Shown in pieces: positions 5,965 through 12,581 of a stretch of DNA of 12,581 bases. A model generated the notes under the pieces. It was not told where the DNA came from. It worked only from the letters and a program-made list of their open reading frames with translations, and searched no databases. The stretch comes from Anaerolineae bacterium (GTDB lineage: Bacteria > Chloroflexota > Anaerolineae > Epilineales > JAHCIE01), in assembly GCA_026129385.1 (NCBI GenBank), contig JAHCIE010000067.1, forward strand, positions 1 through 12,581, read 5' to 3'. Both the position numbers and the translations under genes were made by a program. Position 1 is the stretch's first letter. Each line of letters opens with the position of its first letter.

Positions 5965-7304
5965 ATGGCTAGTTCCCATCGGTCGGTCAGCCCGCCGCCG
6001 CGTCCACCGCTCGTCGATAGCGTGGCCGTCGTGCTGCCCCCCCCCACCGACACCCCGACTGCCACCCCTTCCAACGTCAAGGCCAGGGTGCGCCGCGAGC
6101 GCCTGGCCTGGATTGTCGTGCTTGGCGCCTTCCTCACCTTCTTGATCCTCGGCATCGGCGTCCCCTTCTTCACCCTGCGTTTCGTGCGCACGGCTCAGGC
6201 CGTCCGTGATGGGGAGATGGAAGTCATCCGCCCGATTGTCCTGGTGCTGAATCAACAGGGAGCTAAATCCGGCGTCACCGACATGGCCCCCGTAGGTGAG
6301 GGGCAGACCATCGTCACCGACAACGAGTCCCGCGCCCTGGTCACCCTCTTCGACGGCAGTACCATCCAGGTTTACCCCGACACCTCCCTGCGCATCACCG
6401 CGCTCCGCGAGCCGCGCTTCGCCAGGTACGGCCTGAGCCATCGCGCGAATGACCTCGGCATCGAGCTACTGAACGGCACGATTCGCGTCGGTGTGGCCCT
6501 GCCGCCCGCCGGTCGGCCGCGCCCCAATTTCACTGTCACCACCCCCCACCTGGCTGCGAAGCTGGTCGAGGGCGGCTACTTCCTGGATACGACCCAGGCA
6601 GCCACCGACATCACCGCCTACAACCAGGATGCGACGGTTACCAGCCAGTGGGGCAGCGCACCGGTGACTCTGCATCGCGGCCAGCGGACCCAGGTTCTGG
6701 CAGGCCAGGCCCCGCAAGCGCCCCAGGCCGCCGAGGTCAATCTGGTCACCAATGGTGACTTTAGCGCGGCGACCGAGGGGACCTGGAAAGTGAGTGTCGA
6801 TCAGGGTGGCGACGGCCCATCCATCGACCCTATCTGGGATATCACCAACGCGGCGACCGCGACGCGCTGCATCTCTTCCGCACAGGGTCCGAGTTCGCGC
6901 CGGGTCGCGGTAACCACGCCAGCCTCACCGCCAGCCAAACCCTCAACAAGAACCTGCCCGATCCCTACTCGTCCCTCAAGCTACAGGCAGGTACGTGTCA
7001 ACGAGCAGAGCCTGAGCGGCGGCGGTTACCTGGACACCGAATACCCCTTGATGCTGCGCGTCGTGTATGGGACGCCTACGGCTCCGAGCATGAATGGTGG
7101 CGCGGCTTCTACATCCAGAACGCGGCGGGCAGCCCACCACCCACGGCGAGCCACTGCGCAGGGGCGTGTGGACACGGTGGAGTTCAGGCTGCGCGACGGC
7201 CCGCTGCCCCCCTTCCAGATCACGCGCGTCGAGGCCGAGGCGTCGGGCTGGAACTTCGACAGCGGGTCTCGGACCTGCACCTCATCACACAAGCCCACGG
7301 ACCT
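5965..7304 (+). pseudogene. FecR-domain single-pass membrane protein, frameshifted in its C-terminal half
   Basis: The first 295 or so residues are intact. They comprise a Pro/Ser-rich cytoplasmic N-terminus, a basic stretch (RVRRERLAW), one transmembrane helix (about residues 48-70) and a FecR-like beta domain (GEGQTIVTDNESRALVTLFDG, IQVYPDTSLRI, LLNGTIRV, TPHLAAKLVEGGYF). Then comes NLVTNGDFSAATEGTWKV, the usual opening of a jelly-roll carbohydrate-binding-like domain. From about 6850 the domain continues only by switching frames: GDRDALHLFRTGSEFAPG, VRVNEQSLSGGGYLDTEYPLM, DAYGSEHEWWRGFYIQNAAG, THGEPLRRGVW, VEFRLRDGPLPPFQI, then SDLHLITQ. That is six switches, and no frame stops cleanly before the next gene. 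FecR domains often relay signals to ECF sigma factors, but no sigma gene is present here. Confidence 0.75.
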
Positions 7305-8525
7305 ATGGCAGCGAGAGAAATCGTCCTCGAAGGTCACATCATCGGTCGCTGACCCTGCCCAGGGTCATGGATTACCATCGTCTACCAGAACGGCGACTTC
7401 GAGGTGGTCGAGATTCGCGTCGGCCGCACTCGCGACGCCAAGAGCTACGCCCGCCTCAAGGTCACCGCCCCCGACGCCGCCACCCTGGATGCCATCCTGG
7501 AACTGGTTGGCCCCCTCGGTGCGCGCGTCCTCGACAACCAGGACATCCGCACCGCGCCCGCCCCCCGCGACGGCGCGCTACCCGACGACTTCTACTCCAC
7601 CACTAACCTGGAAACCCAGGTGCGCATGCGAGGCCAGTGGGTTCCTGTCGCCAACACCGAGATGGACCTGGCGATCGTGGTGGACGGGGACGCTGGCGCG
7701 GCGGCCATGAAGCCCATGTCGGAGGTCAAGGCGGGCGAGGCGGTGGTAGTCGGCCACAGCGGTATCCGCGTCACACCCCTGGCCCGTCTGAGCAGCCGCG
7801 ACGTGTTCAGCTTCATGAACAGCGACGTGTCGTCGGAGAAGCCCAAGGCGCAGGTCATCCAGGGCATCGCCCAGGAGATGCGTGGGCTTCGCGAGCGGGG
7901 CGGCCGCGTGTGCGTCGTGGCGGGGCCGGCCATCGTCCACAGCGGCGCGTCGCCGTGGCTGGCGGCCCTCATCCGCGACGGCTACGTTCAGGCGCTGCTG
8001 GGCGGCAATGCTGTGGCGACCCACGACGTGGAGCACGCCCTGTATGGCACGTCCCTGGGCGTGGACATCGCCAAGGGGTCGAGCGTCGAGGGCGGCCACA
8101 ATCACCACATGCGCGCCCTCAACACCATCCGCCGCGTGGGCAGCCTGCGCGCCGCCGTCGAGCAGGGCATCCTGACCCAGGGTATCATGGTCGAGGCGAT
8201 TCGGGCGGGCATCACGATGGTGCTGGCGGGGTCGATTCGCGACGACGGTCCCATGCCGGACGTCATCACCGACGTCATCGAGGCCCAGCGTCAGATGCGG
8301 GCCGCCCTGCGCGGGGTGGACATGGTGCTGATGATTTGCAGCATGCTGCACTCCATCGCCGTCGGCAACCTGCTGCCCGCCAACGTGCGCGTCGTAGCGG
8401 TGGACATCAACCCCAGCGTCGTCGTCAAGCTCGCCGACCGGGGCACCTTCCAGGCGGTGGGCCTCGTCACCGACGCCGAGCTGTTCCTGCGCGAGTTGGG
8501 CGAGGCGCTGGGCGTGCGACCATGA
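7305..8525 (+). CDS. TIGR00300 family protein (LOR/SDH domain, ornithine cyclodeaminase-like), with two early indels
   Basis: The expected N-terminus MAAREIVLEGHII starts at ATG 7305. As written this frame stops at TGA 7350-7352. The adjacent frame reads SLTLPRVMD (7346-7372), and from 7374 the original frame resumes with TIVYQNGDFEVVEIRVG and runs uninterrupted to 8525. So roughly one base is lost near 7344 and one gained near 7373, with conserved protein between. The rest has family landmarks: VCVVAGPAIVHSG, GGNAVATHDVE, EGGHNHHMRALNTIRRVGS and a C-terminal NAD-binding-like VAVDINPSVVVKLADRG. Family members include archaeal ornithine cyclodeaminases and the C-terminal part of cyanobacterial ArgZ/AgrE. 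The stop overlaps the methyltransferase ATG (ATGA). If the indels are real, translation could begin only internally, for example GTG 7404. Confidence 0.85.
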
Positions 8526-9724
8526 GCAAGGTCCCCGATCTCGTCGTTCCCACTCACCTCAAGCTCAAGCTGACCCAGGGCCACCCCTGGGTCTATCGCT
8601 CTCACCTGCCGGACGCGCCATCCCTGGCGTCGGGGACTTGGGTGCGGGTGCGTAGTGGCGGTTTCAGCGCCTACGGCCTGTGGGACGCTCGCTCGCCCAT
8701 CGCGGTGCGCCTGTTCGCCCGTGACCGAGCGCCCGACGCGGCGTGGCTGGCGGCGCGGGTGCAGGCGGCCTGGCAGCGGCGCGCCCCCCTCCGCGATACG
8801 GACACGACCGCCTACCGCTGGCTGTTCGGCGAGGGCGACGGCGTGCCGGGCGTGACGGTGGACCTGTACGGCGACTTCGCCGTCGTCGCCACCTACGCCG
8901 ATGCGGTGCAGCCCCTCGTACCGTGGGTCGTCGATGCCCTGCGCGCGACCGCGCCCCTCAAGGGCATCCTGCTCCGCCAGCGGCGCGGCGACCTGGGCCC
9001 GGCCGACGACGGCGACCACGACCCGGCGGCGCGGCCCAACGTCCAGCGGCTGTGGGGCGCGCCGCCTCCCCGCGACCTGACTATCCGCGAGAATGGCCTG
9101 ACCTTCCTGGCGAACCTGGCCCACGGCCAGAAGACGGGCCTCTTCCTCGACCAGCGCGACAACCGCCGCACCCTGGAAGGCTGGTGCGCGGGCAAGACGG
9201 TGTTGAACTGTTTCGCCTACACGGGGGGCTTCTCGGTGTACGCGGCGCGGGGCGGCGCGACCCACGTCACCAGCGTCGATATCGCCGCCGACGCCATCGG
9301 CGACGCCCAGGTCAACTTCGAGCGCAACGGTTTCGACCCGCGCGACCACGCCTTCGCGGTGGCCGACGTGTTCGAGTATCTGACGCGGGCACGCGACGCC
9401 GGCCGTACCTTCGACGTGGTGATTCTCGACCCGCCGTCCTTCGCCCGCACCAAATCCAGCCAGCACGCCGCGCTACGCGCCTACACCCGCCTCAACGCGC
9501 TGGGGATGCAGGTGACGCGGCCCGGCGGCCTGCTGGCGACGGCCAGTTGCACGTCCCAGGTTGGCCCCGACGCCTTCCGCGACGCCCTGGCCCAGGCCGG
9601 GGCGAGCGCCGACCGCCGCCTGCTCATCCTCCACGAGGCGGGCCAGCCGCTGGACCACCCGGTCCCGGCCTACTTCCCTGAAGGGCGGTACTTGAAGTTC
9701 GTGGTGGGGGAAGTGGTGCATTGA
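8522..9724 (+). CDS. Class I SAM-dependent rRNA methyltransferase, RlmI-like (PUA domain)
   Basis: The product is 400 residues and intact. The N-terminal PUA-like part has THLKLKLTQGHPWVYRSHL. The central domain has GEGDGVPGVTVDLYGDFAVV and GQKTGLFLDQRDNR. The Rossmann methyltransferase has VLNCFAYTGGFSVYAA (SAM motif I), SVDIAADAI, VVILDPPSFARTKSS (motif IV) and ATASCTSQV, with the Cys expected in m5C enzymes. RlmI methylates a cytosine of 23S rRNA in E. coli; the exact site here is not deducible. The start at ATG 8522 overlaps the TIGR00300 stop. The frame is open upstream to 7637, but that part is out-of-frame shadow of TIGR00300. It is the last gene of the plus-strand run and converges on the peptide locus. 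Confidence 0.92.
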   Translation: MSKVPDLVVPTHLKLKLTQGHPWVYRSHLPDAPSLASGTWVRVRSGGFSAYGLWDARSPIAVRLFARDRAPDAAWLAARVQAAWQRRAPLRDTDTTAYRWLFGEGDGVPGVTVDLYGDFAVVATYADAVQPLVPWVVDALRATAPLKGILLRQRRGDLGPADDGDHDPAARPNVQRLWGAPPPRDLTIRENGLTFLANLAHGQKTGLFLDQRDNRRTLEGWCAGKTVLNCFAYTGGFSVYAARGGATHVTSVDIAADAIGDAQVNFERNGFDPRDHAFAVADVFEYLTRARDAGRTFDVVILDPPSFARTKSSQHAALRAYTRLNALGMQVTRPGGLLATASCTSQVGPDAFRDALAQAGASADRRLLILHEAGQPLDHPVPAYFPEGRYLKFVVGEVVH

Positions 9725-9734
9725 CCCCCGATAT

Positions 9735-9816
9735 GACCAAGGACAAAGGACGAAAGACCAAGGCGTCATCTCCCGCCTCGGTTGTGCTATTCGTCGTTCG
9801 TCCTTGGTCCTTGGTC
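9735..9816. repeat. 20-bp inverted repeat in a convergent intergenic region
   Basis: The arm at 9735-9754 (begins GACCAAGGAC, ends GGACGAA) matches the reverse complement of 9797-9816 at 19 of 20 positions. The loop is 42 nt. The arms contain an internal GACCAAGGA-type direct repetition, also seen just after the first arm (9757-9763). It lies between the methyltransferase stop (9724) and the end of the last peptide gene (9863). It could act as a bidirectional terminator or be a dispersed intergenic repeat. The remaining sequence to 9862 holds a short GC-rich CCCTC/GAGGG hairpin and nothing coding. Confidence 0.6.
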
Positions 9817-9862
9817 ACCCTGCCGGACCCTCACCCAGAGGGAGATGGGGCCAGGACCGCCA

Positions 9863-10183
9863 TCAGCACGGCCGCGTGTAGTCGTCGCAGTTGGCGCGGA
9901 TGCAGAAGCGGGAGCGTCCGGTCGGCGAGTCAGAGTCGGCCTGACAGCGGCTGCACGCCGGACGACAGCGCGGGTTGCCTCCGCCGCCCCCGCCGCCAAT
10001 GGGGTAGCAGTTGATGAAGCCGTTGGGGGTCACCTCGCCGTTGCAGACGAAGCGCCCGTCGACGTAGATGGCGGCGGCGGGACGCAGCAGATTGCCGCTC
10101 GCGCCACTGCCCGTCGCCGCCACGCGGTAACGACTCGCCTCGACATCAAGAATGGTCGTCGCGGTAAAGCCTGGTGTTCGCAT
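9863..10183 (-). CDS. PGF-leader small protein A, eight-cysteine C-terminus
   Basis: The product is 106 residues beginning MRTPGFTATTILDVEASRYR. This aligns with the N-termini of the two preceding small genes (M-x-[TA]-P-G-F-x-A-x-x-x-L, then [RY]). After about residue 25 the protein is unique: IYVDGRFVCNGEV, INCYPIGGGGGGGNPR and a C-terminus with CRPACSRC, FCIRANC and a final Cys. All eight Cys fall after residue 45. Start: ATG 10181-10183 has AGGAGG 8 nt upstream; an upstream ATG at 10252 would overlap the previous gene. It is the last gene of the operon. I infer a precursor peptide, with a conserved recognition leader and variable core. No family was identified with certainty. Confidence 0.75.
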   Translation of the reverse strand: MRTPGFTATTILDVEASRYRVAATGSGASGNLLRPAAAIYVDGRFVCNGEVTPNGFINCYPIGGGGGGGNPRCRPACSRCQADSDSPTGRSRFCIRANCDDYTRPC

Positions 10184-10215
10184 TCTAAGGCCTCCTGTTG
10201 CAGCCGTTCGCCGGG

Positions 10216-10503
10216 TCAATGCCATTGACACCAGCACCCTGAGGCGGTGCATACTTCCACGCCGCCCTGACAGTCTCCTGACCCGCGCATGTTGTCGCAG
10301 TCGAGAACCCCCTTACACTTGCACTTGTTCGTCGCCGAGTCACAGGCGTAGGATAGCTCCTGGTCCTCGAACGGCGACAACACTTCCTCGTCGAACTGCT
10401 GCGGGACGAGGCGCGTTCGAGGCGACGCGCCGCCAGCCGCCGCGCGGTAGCGGCCGGCCGACGCGGCCAGGGCGGTCGTCGCGTGGAAACCGGGTGTACT
10501 CAT
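10216..10503 (-). CDS. PGF-leader small protein B, eight-cysteine C-terminus
   Basis: The product is 95 residues beginning MSTPGFHATTALAASAGRYR, the closest match to protein A's leader. An acidic linker (QQFDEEVLSPFEDQELS) precedes a Cys-rich tail with YAC, KCKCKG, DCDN, DCQGG, EVC and GCWCQWH. That is eight Cys within the last 45 or so residues, spaced differently from protein A. The start ATG (10501-10503) has AGGAG about 8 nt upstream. The gap to the next gene is 32 bp. No signal peptide or transmembrane helix is visible. The clustered Cys suggest disulfides, metal binding or thioether/azole modification; the sequence cannot distinguish these. Confidence 0.75.
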   Translation of the reverse strand: MSTPGFHATTALAASAGRYRAAAGGASPRTRLVPQQFDEEVLSPFEDQELSYACDSATNKCKCKGVLDCDNMRGSGDCQGGVEVCTASGCWCQWH

Positions 10504-10530
10504 GTAGTGGCTCCTTTCGCCGCTTGCCGC

Positions 10531-10806
10531 TCAGAGGCTGGGGCCGTGTACCGCCTCGCAGCCCTCCCACGCGGTTCCGTAGGTCTCCATCATGTCCAGG
10601 TAACGCAAAGCGGCCGCCGTGTGATGATGTTCCATGGCAGCGATGGCAAGATCCGCATAGTGCATCGCCTGCGCCATATACTGGTCGCAGTGGCTGCTCT
10701 GGGGCGTGACGGCTTGCCCGCCGCCCCGGCTCGCTGGTCGCGTTCGATAGGCGCGCCCATCCGTCTTCGACAGGGACGCCTCGGCGCTGAATCCGGGCGC
10801 GCTCAT
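10531..10806 (-). CDS. PGF-leader small protein C, helical, two cysteines
   Basis: The product is 91 residues beginning MSAPGFSAEASLSKTDGRAYR. It shares the leader with proteins A and B, but the body differs: a Gly/Arg linker, then a long amphipathic helical stretch (CDQYMAQAMHYADLAIAAM, EHHHTAAALRYLDMMETYG) and a C-terminal EGCEAVHGPSL. It has only two Cys. The start ATG (10804-10806) has AAGGAGG about 8 nt upstream. It follows the PatG-domain gene by 16 bp, so it is the first of the three PGF genes. Shared leaders with unrelated bodies suggest that the leader, not the body, is what the maturation proteins recognise. Confidence 0.75.
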   Translation of the reverse strand: MSAPGFSAEASLSKTDGRAYRTRPASRGGGQAVTPQSSHCDQYMAQAMHYADLAIAAMEHHHTAAALRYLDMMETYGTAWEGCEAVHGPSL

Positions 10807-10822
10807 CGTGTTTGCCTCCTTA

Positions 10823-11704
10823 CTAACGCCGGTAGTATGGCGCGAGGCGGGTGACGAGGAAGGGGAACTCCTCTTCCACGTCGACGCGGCAGAAGTAGCG
10901 GTCGGGCACGTCGGTGGCGCGGTCGGCGTAGGTCCAGACGACGTCGAGCTGTCTGCGGGTGGTGCTCACCGGCGCTGGCTCCACCCGAATGTCGGCCAGG
11001 CGTTGGTTGCGCCCATGGGCCTGCGCGGTGGTCTCGTAGATGCCGGGGTAGCGCACCGCCAGGTAGTTGAGGGCGCGATGCTCGTCGGTCGCGCCCGCGT
11101 TGTCCGTCATGAGCGCGATGGTATCGAGGACGTAGCCGGCGCTGCGATCATAGGTTCCCGCGTCTTCCTCGGGGCGCGGCAGCGCGGCGAGCAGCGCGGC
11201 GCGATCGAAGGAATACAGCTGATCGAAGGTCACGACCGGCAGCGTGACGACGCCGCACGTCATCGGCTGCGGGTCCAACACGCCAATCACCAGATCGATG
11301 TCGGTGGACGCAGGGTCCTCGCGCACGGCGTCTACGAGCAGGGCGAGGTCGGCCGGGTCGCGCGGGCGCAGCAGGTAGGTCTCCAGGCCGGAGATGCGAA
11401 ACACCCAGCAGATCTGGCGCGTCAGGTAGCGGTTGGCCTGCAAGGCCTTCTTCATCACCGCCGCATCCGTCCCGCTCGCCTCGGCCCGCGCCCCCGCCTG
11501 GGCGAACTCCTTCTCGACGCCCAGGGACGGGAATTGCGCCTCGACGCGACCGAGGGCATAGACAAAGGTGGGCGCGTAGTCGGCCGAGGCCGACATGCCG
11601 TCGCCGCAGGTCGGACAGGGGGCGGCGGACTGCTGGGGCGCGACGGGCAGCGTCTCCGGTGGCCGCGCGTCGCTCGTGGGTTGGGTCGCGTCCTGAGGCT
11701 CCAT
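10823..11704 (-). CDS. PatG C-terminal-domain-like protein (stand-alone)
   Basis: The product is 293 residues. After a Pro/Gln-rich start it has a CPTC motif (Cys30, Cys33). It then has a domain I recognise as like the C-terminal domain of unknown function in cyanobactin protease PatG: FVYALGRVEAQFPS (47-60), ANRYLTRQICWVF (90-102), YLLRPRDPADL (110-120), DNAGATDEHRALNYLAVRYP (201-220) and VDVEEEFPFLVTRLAPYY (274-291). Its biochemical role in PatG is not established as far as I know. Start: ATG 11702-11704 has AAGGAGG at 11714-11720. The frame runs 38 residues further up to 11818, but that stretch is Arg/Pro-rich and lacks such a site. In PatG this domain is fused behind a subtilisin domain; here the two are separate genes of one operon. 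Confidence 0.8.
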   Translation of the reverse strand: MEPQDATQPTSDARPPETLPVAPQQSAAPCPTCGDGMSASADYAPTFVYALGRVEAQFPSLGVEKEFAQAGARAEASGTDAAVMKKALQANRYLTRQICWVFRISGLETYLLRPRDPADLALLVDAVREDPASTDIDLVIGVLDPQPMTCGVVTLPVVTFDQLYSFDRAALLAALPRPEEDAGTYDRSAGYVLDTIALMTDNAGATDEHRALNYLAVRYPGIYETTAQAHGRNQRLADIRVEPAPVSTTRRQLDVVWTYADRATDVPDRYFCRVDVEEEFPFLVTRLAPYYRR

Positions 11705-11822
11705 CAAGGCTCCCCTCCTTCTCGCCTGGCGGCGGCTTGCATTCGGTGGGTAGGGTCGGCTGGCGGGGCCGAGGGCGTCTACGGCGCGCCAGCCGGGGGC
11801 GCGGGGTGTGTGGGGCATGGGA

Positions 11823-12050
11823 CTAACCTCGTCGTTTGGGGGTGAAGACCAGCCACTGATTCAGGCGGCGCGCGCGTTCCTCACAGCCGCCGCAGGGTTG
11901 AATGCCGACGGCGCTCGTGGCGCGCTTGATGACATCGCCCAGGCCAACGTCGTGATCGGCCACGAAGCCCGGCAGGCGGACGTGATGCGTTACCGGCGGC
12001 GCGGTGGCAGCGGGCTGCCCATCCGGCTCGCCCGTCGAGGCGGCGCTCAT
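11823..12050 (-). CDS. CGGC-motif small protein associated with the PatG-like protease
   Basis: The product is 75 residues. A Pro/Ala-rich N-terminus leads to HHVRLPGFVADHDVGLGD, then VIKRATSAVGIQPCGGCEER and ARRLNQWLVF, ending KRRG. I recall G-[IL]-x-PCGGC-xx-R-xxx-LN segments in short bacterial hypothetical proteins, but cannot name the family. The ATG (12048-12050) overlaps the protease stop by ATGA, so expression is coupled. The 'PGF' here is internal, unlike the N-terminal PGF of the three downstream proteins, yet may be related. The CGGC pair could bind metal or form a redox disulfide. It could be an additional substrate or a small accessory protein. Confidence 0.7.
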   Translation of the reverse strand: MSAASTGEPDGQPAATAPPVTHHVRLPGFVADHDVGLGDVIKRATSAVGIQPCGGCEERARRLNQWLVFTPKRRG

Positions 12051-12581
12051 GCGACCCCCTTCTGTGAGTTAGCCAGCATCCGGTAGGCCGCGCCCGCGTT
12101 GAGAAGGGGCGGGACGACTGACCGGCGCGGCCCGGCGGATTGGGTGAGCGCCAGGCGGACCTGCGCCGCCGAGGCGCGGGGAAACTCTGACCAGAGGAGG
12201 GCCGCCGCGCCCGCGACCACGGGGGTGGCTGCGCTGGTCCCGTGAAGGTGGCCCACGCCGCCTGCCGCGTCCAGGCCGGTCACACCCTGCCCCGGCGACA
12301 GTAACCCGCGCCGCCCGATGGAGGCGCTCAGGTTGGTATAGGCCAGCGGCCGCCCCTGCCCGTCACAGGCGGCGACGGGAAGAACCCACGGGTGACGGGT
12401 GATGGCCGTGCCGCCGACAGCGCCCTGATTGCCCGCCGCCGCGATGATCAGCGTGCCGCGTCGCGCCGCCGCGTCCAGCGCCTCTTGCAGGGCGCGCTCG
12501 CCGTTCAGCGACGGCTGTACCAGCGCCGCGCTGAGGTTGACAATCCACGCGCCGGCGGCGAGGCAGTCGCGCAGGGCGGCG
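12047..12581 (-). CDS. S8 (subtilisin-like) serine peptidase, PatA/PatG-like, partial
   Basis: The C-terminal 177 residues are visible; the N-terminus, with the catalytic Asp and His, lies beyond the right edge. Visible landmarks are CLAAGAWIVNLSAALVQPS, GTLIIAAAGNQG (oxyanion-hole Asn), ITRHPWVLPVAACDGQGRP and GTSAATPVVAGAAALLWSEFP (catalytic Ser in GTSAATP). The tail RRSVVPPLLNAGAAY resembles that of PatA/PatG-related proteases. These are cytoplasmic subtilisins that cut leader and follower sequences of cyanobactin precursors. No membrane anchor is present in the visible part. The stop overlaps the ATG of the CGGC gene (ATGA). As the first visible gene of a six-gene minus-strand operon, it is the natural candidate for processing the PGF peptides. 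Confidence 0.9.
   Translation of the reverse strand, partial: AALRDCLAAGAWIVNLSAALVQPSLNGERALQEALDAAARRGTLIIAAAGNQGAVGGTAITRHPWVLPVAACDGQGRPLAYTNLSASIGRRGLLSPGQGVTGLDAAGGVGHLHGTSAATPVVAGAAALLWSEFPRASAAQVRLALTQSAGPRRSVVPPLLNAGAAYRMLANSQKGVA

Noticed and set aside
7637..8521. N-terminal extension of the methyltransferase ORF
   Set aside because: It is out-of-frame shadow of TIGR00300 (low-complexity Gly/Arg/His). The natural start is ATG 8522 at the ATGA overlap.
9825..9862. CCCTC/GAGGG hairpin downstream of peptide A
   Set aside because: It has only 5 paired bases and no T-tract; too weak to call a terminator on its own.
11705..11818. 38-residue N-terminal extension of the PatG-domain protein, or a separate PGW peptide
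   Set aside because: It is Arg/Pro-rich and not similar to the PGF leaders; ATG 11704 has a strong AAGGAGG at proper spacing.
1..12581. CRISPR arrays, tRNA or rRNA genes, transposase or insertion-sequence ends
   Set aside because: No regularly spaced repeats, no cloverleaf-like sequence and no transposase-like reading frame were seen on either strand.

Overview
The window is GC-rich bacterial DNA (most genes look clearly above 60% GC). The gene content resembles a Chloroflexota-type genome: a TIGR00300 protein, MNT/HEPN and DUF433 modules, a FecR-domain membrane protein and PatG-like peptide-maturation genes. This taxonomic guess rests on remembered family distributions and was not tested.

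Layout. (1) 1-44: the likely tail of an upstream gene, joined by an ATGA overlap to an intact FGGY sugar kinase (41-1570). (2) 1571-2078: a consensus sigma70-type promoter (TTGACA-N17-TACAAT) flanked by an 11-bp direct repeat, driving a 112-residue four-helix membrane protein. (3) About 2100-3580: broken genes, namely an MNT nucleotidyltransferase/HEPN pair in the layout of a MntA-HepT toxin-antitoxin module, a DUF433 gene and a thioredoxin-fold gene. All are still recognisable in pieces spread over several frames. (4) 3580-4310: a minus-strand pair of very high GC, a probable lipoprotein with a His-rich C-terminal domain followed by a short ORF that runs abruptly into the thioredoxin remnant. 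(5) 4445-5503: a lower-GC minus-strand pair, a frameshifted PD-(D/E)xK nuclease-like gene and a PIN-domain gene. (6) 5682-9724: a tightly packed plus-strand run of acylphosphatase, FecR-domain membrane protein, TIGR00300 (ornithine cyclodeaminase-like) protein and RlmI-like rRNA methyltransferase. The FecR gene and the start of the TIGR00300 gene carry several indels. (7) 9725-9862: a convergent gap with a 20-bp inverted repeat. (8) 9863-12581, minus strand: the most interesting part.

Region 8 reads, in transcription order, as a PatA/PatG-like S8 protease (N-terminus outside the window), a 75-residue CGGC-motif peptide, a stand-alone protein resembling the C-terminal domain of cyanobactin protease PatG, and three small proteins. 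The three share an M-x-[TA]-P-G-F-x-A N-terminus and then diverge completely; two have eight cysteines each in their C-terminal parts. Each gene with a visible upstream region has a purine-rich ribosome binding site, and the protease and CGGC genes overlap by 4 bp. I read it as a candidate ribosomally made, proteolytically matured peptide (RiPP-like) locus. No YcaO heterocyclase or known PatA/PatG recognition sequence is visible in the window.

Many conserved genes are interrupted by small indels (2.1-3.5 kb, 5.4 kb, 6.85-7.37 kb) while others are perfect. Either there was local gene decay or the assembly carries indel errors. The closely spaced, compensating pair in the TIGR00300 gene points to at least some sequencing error.
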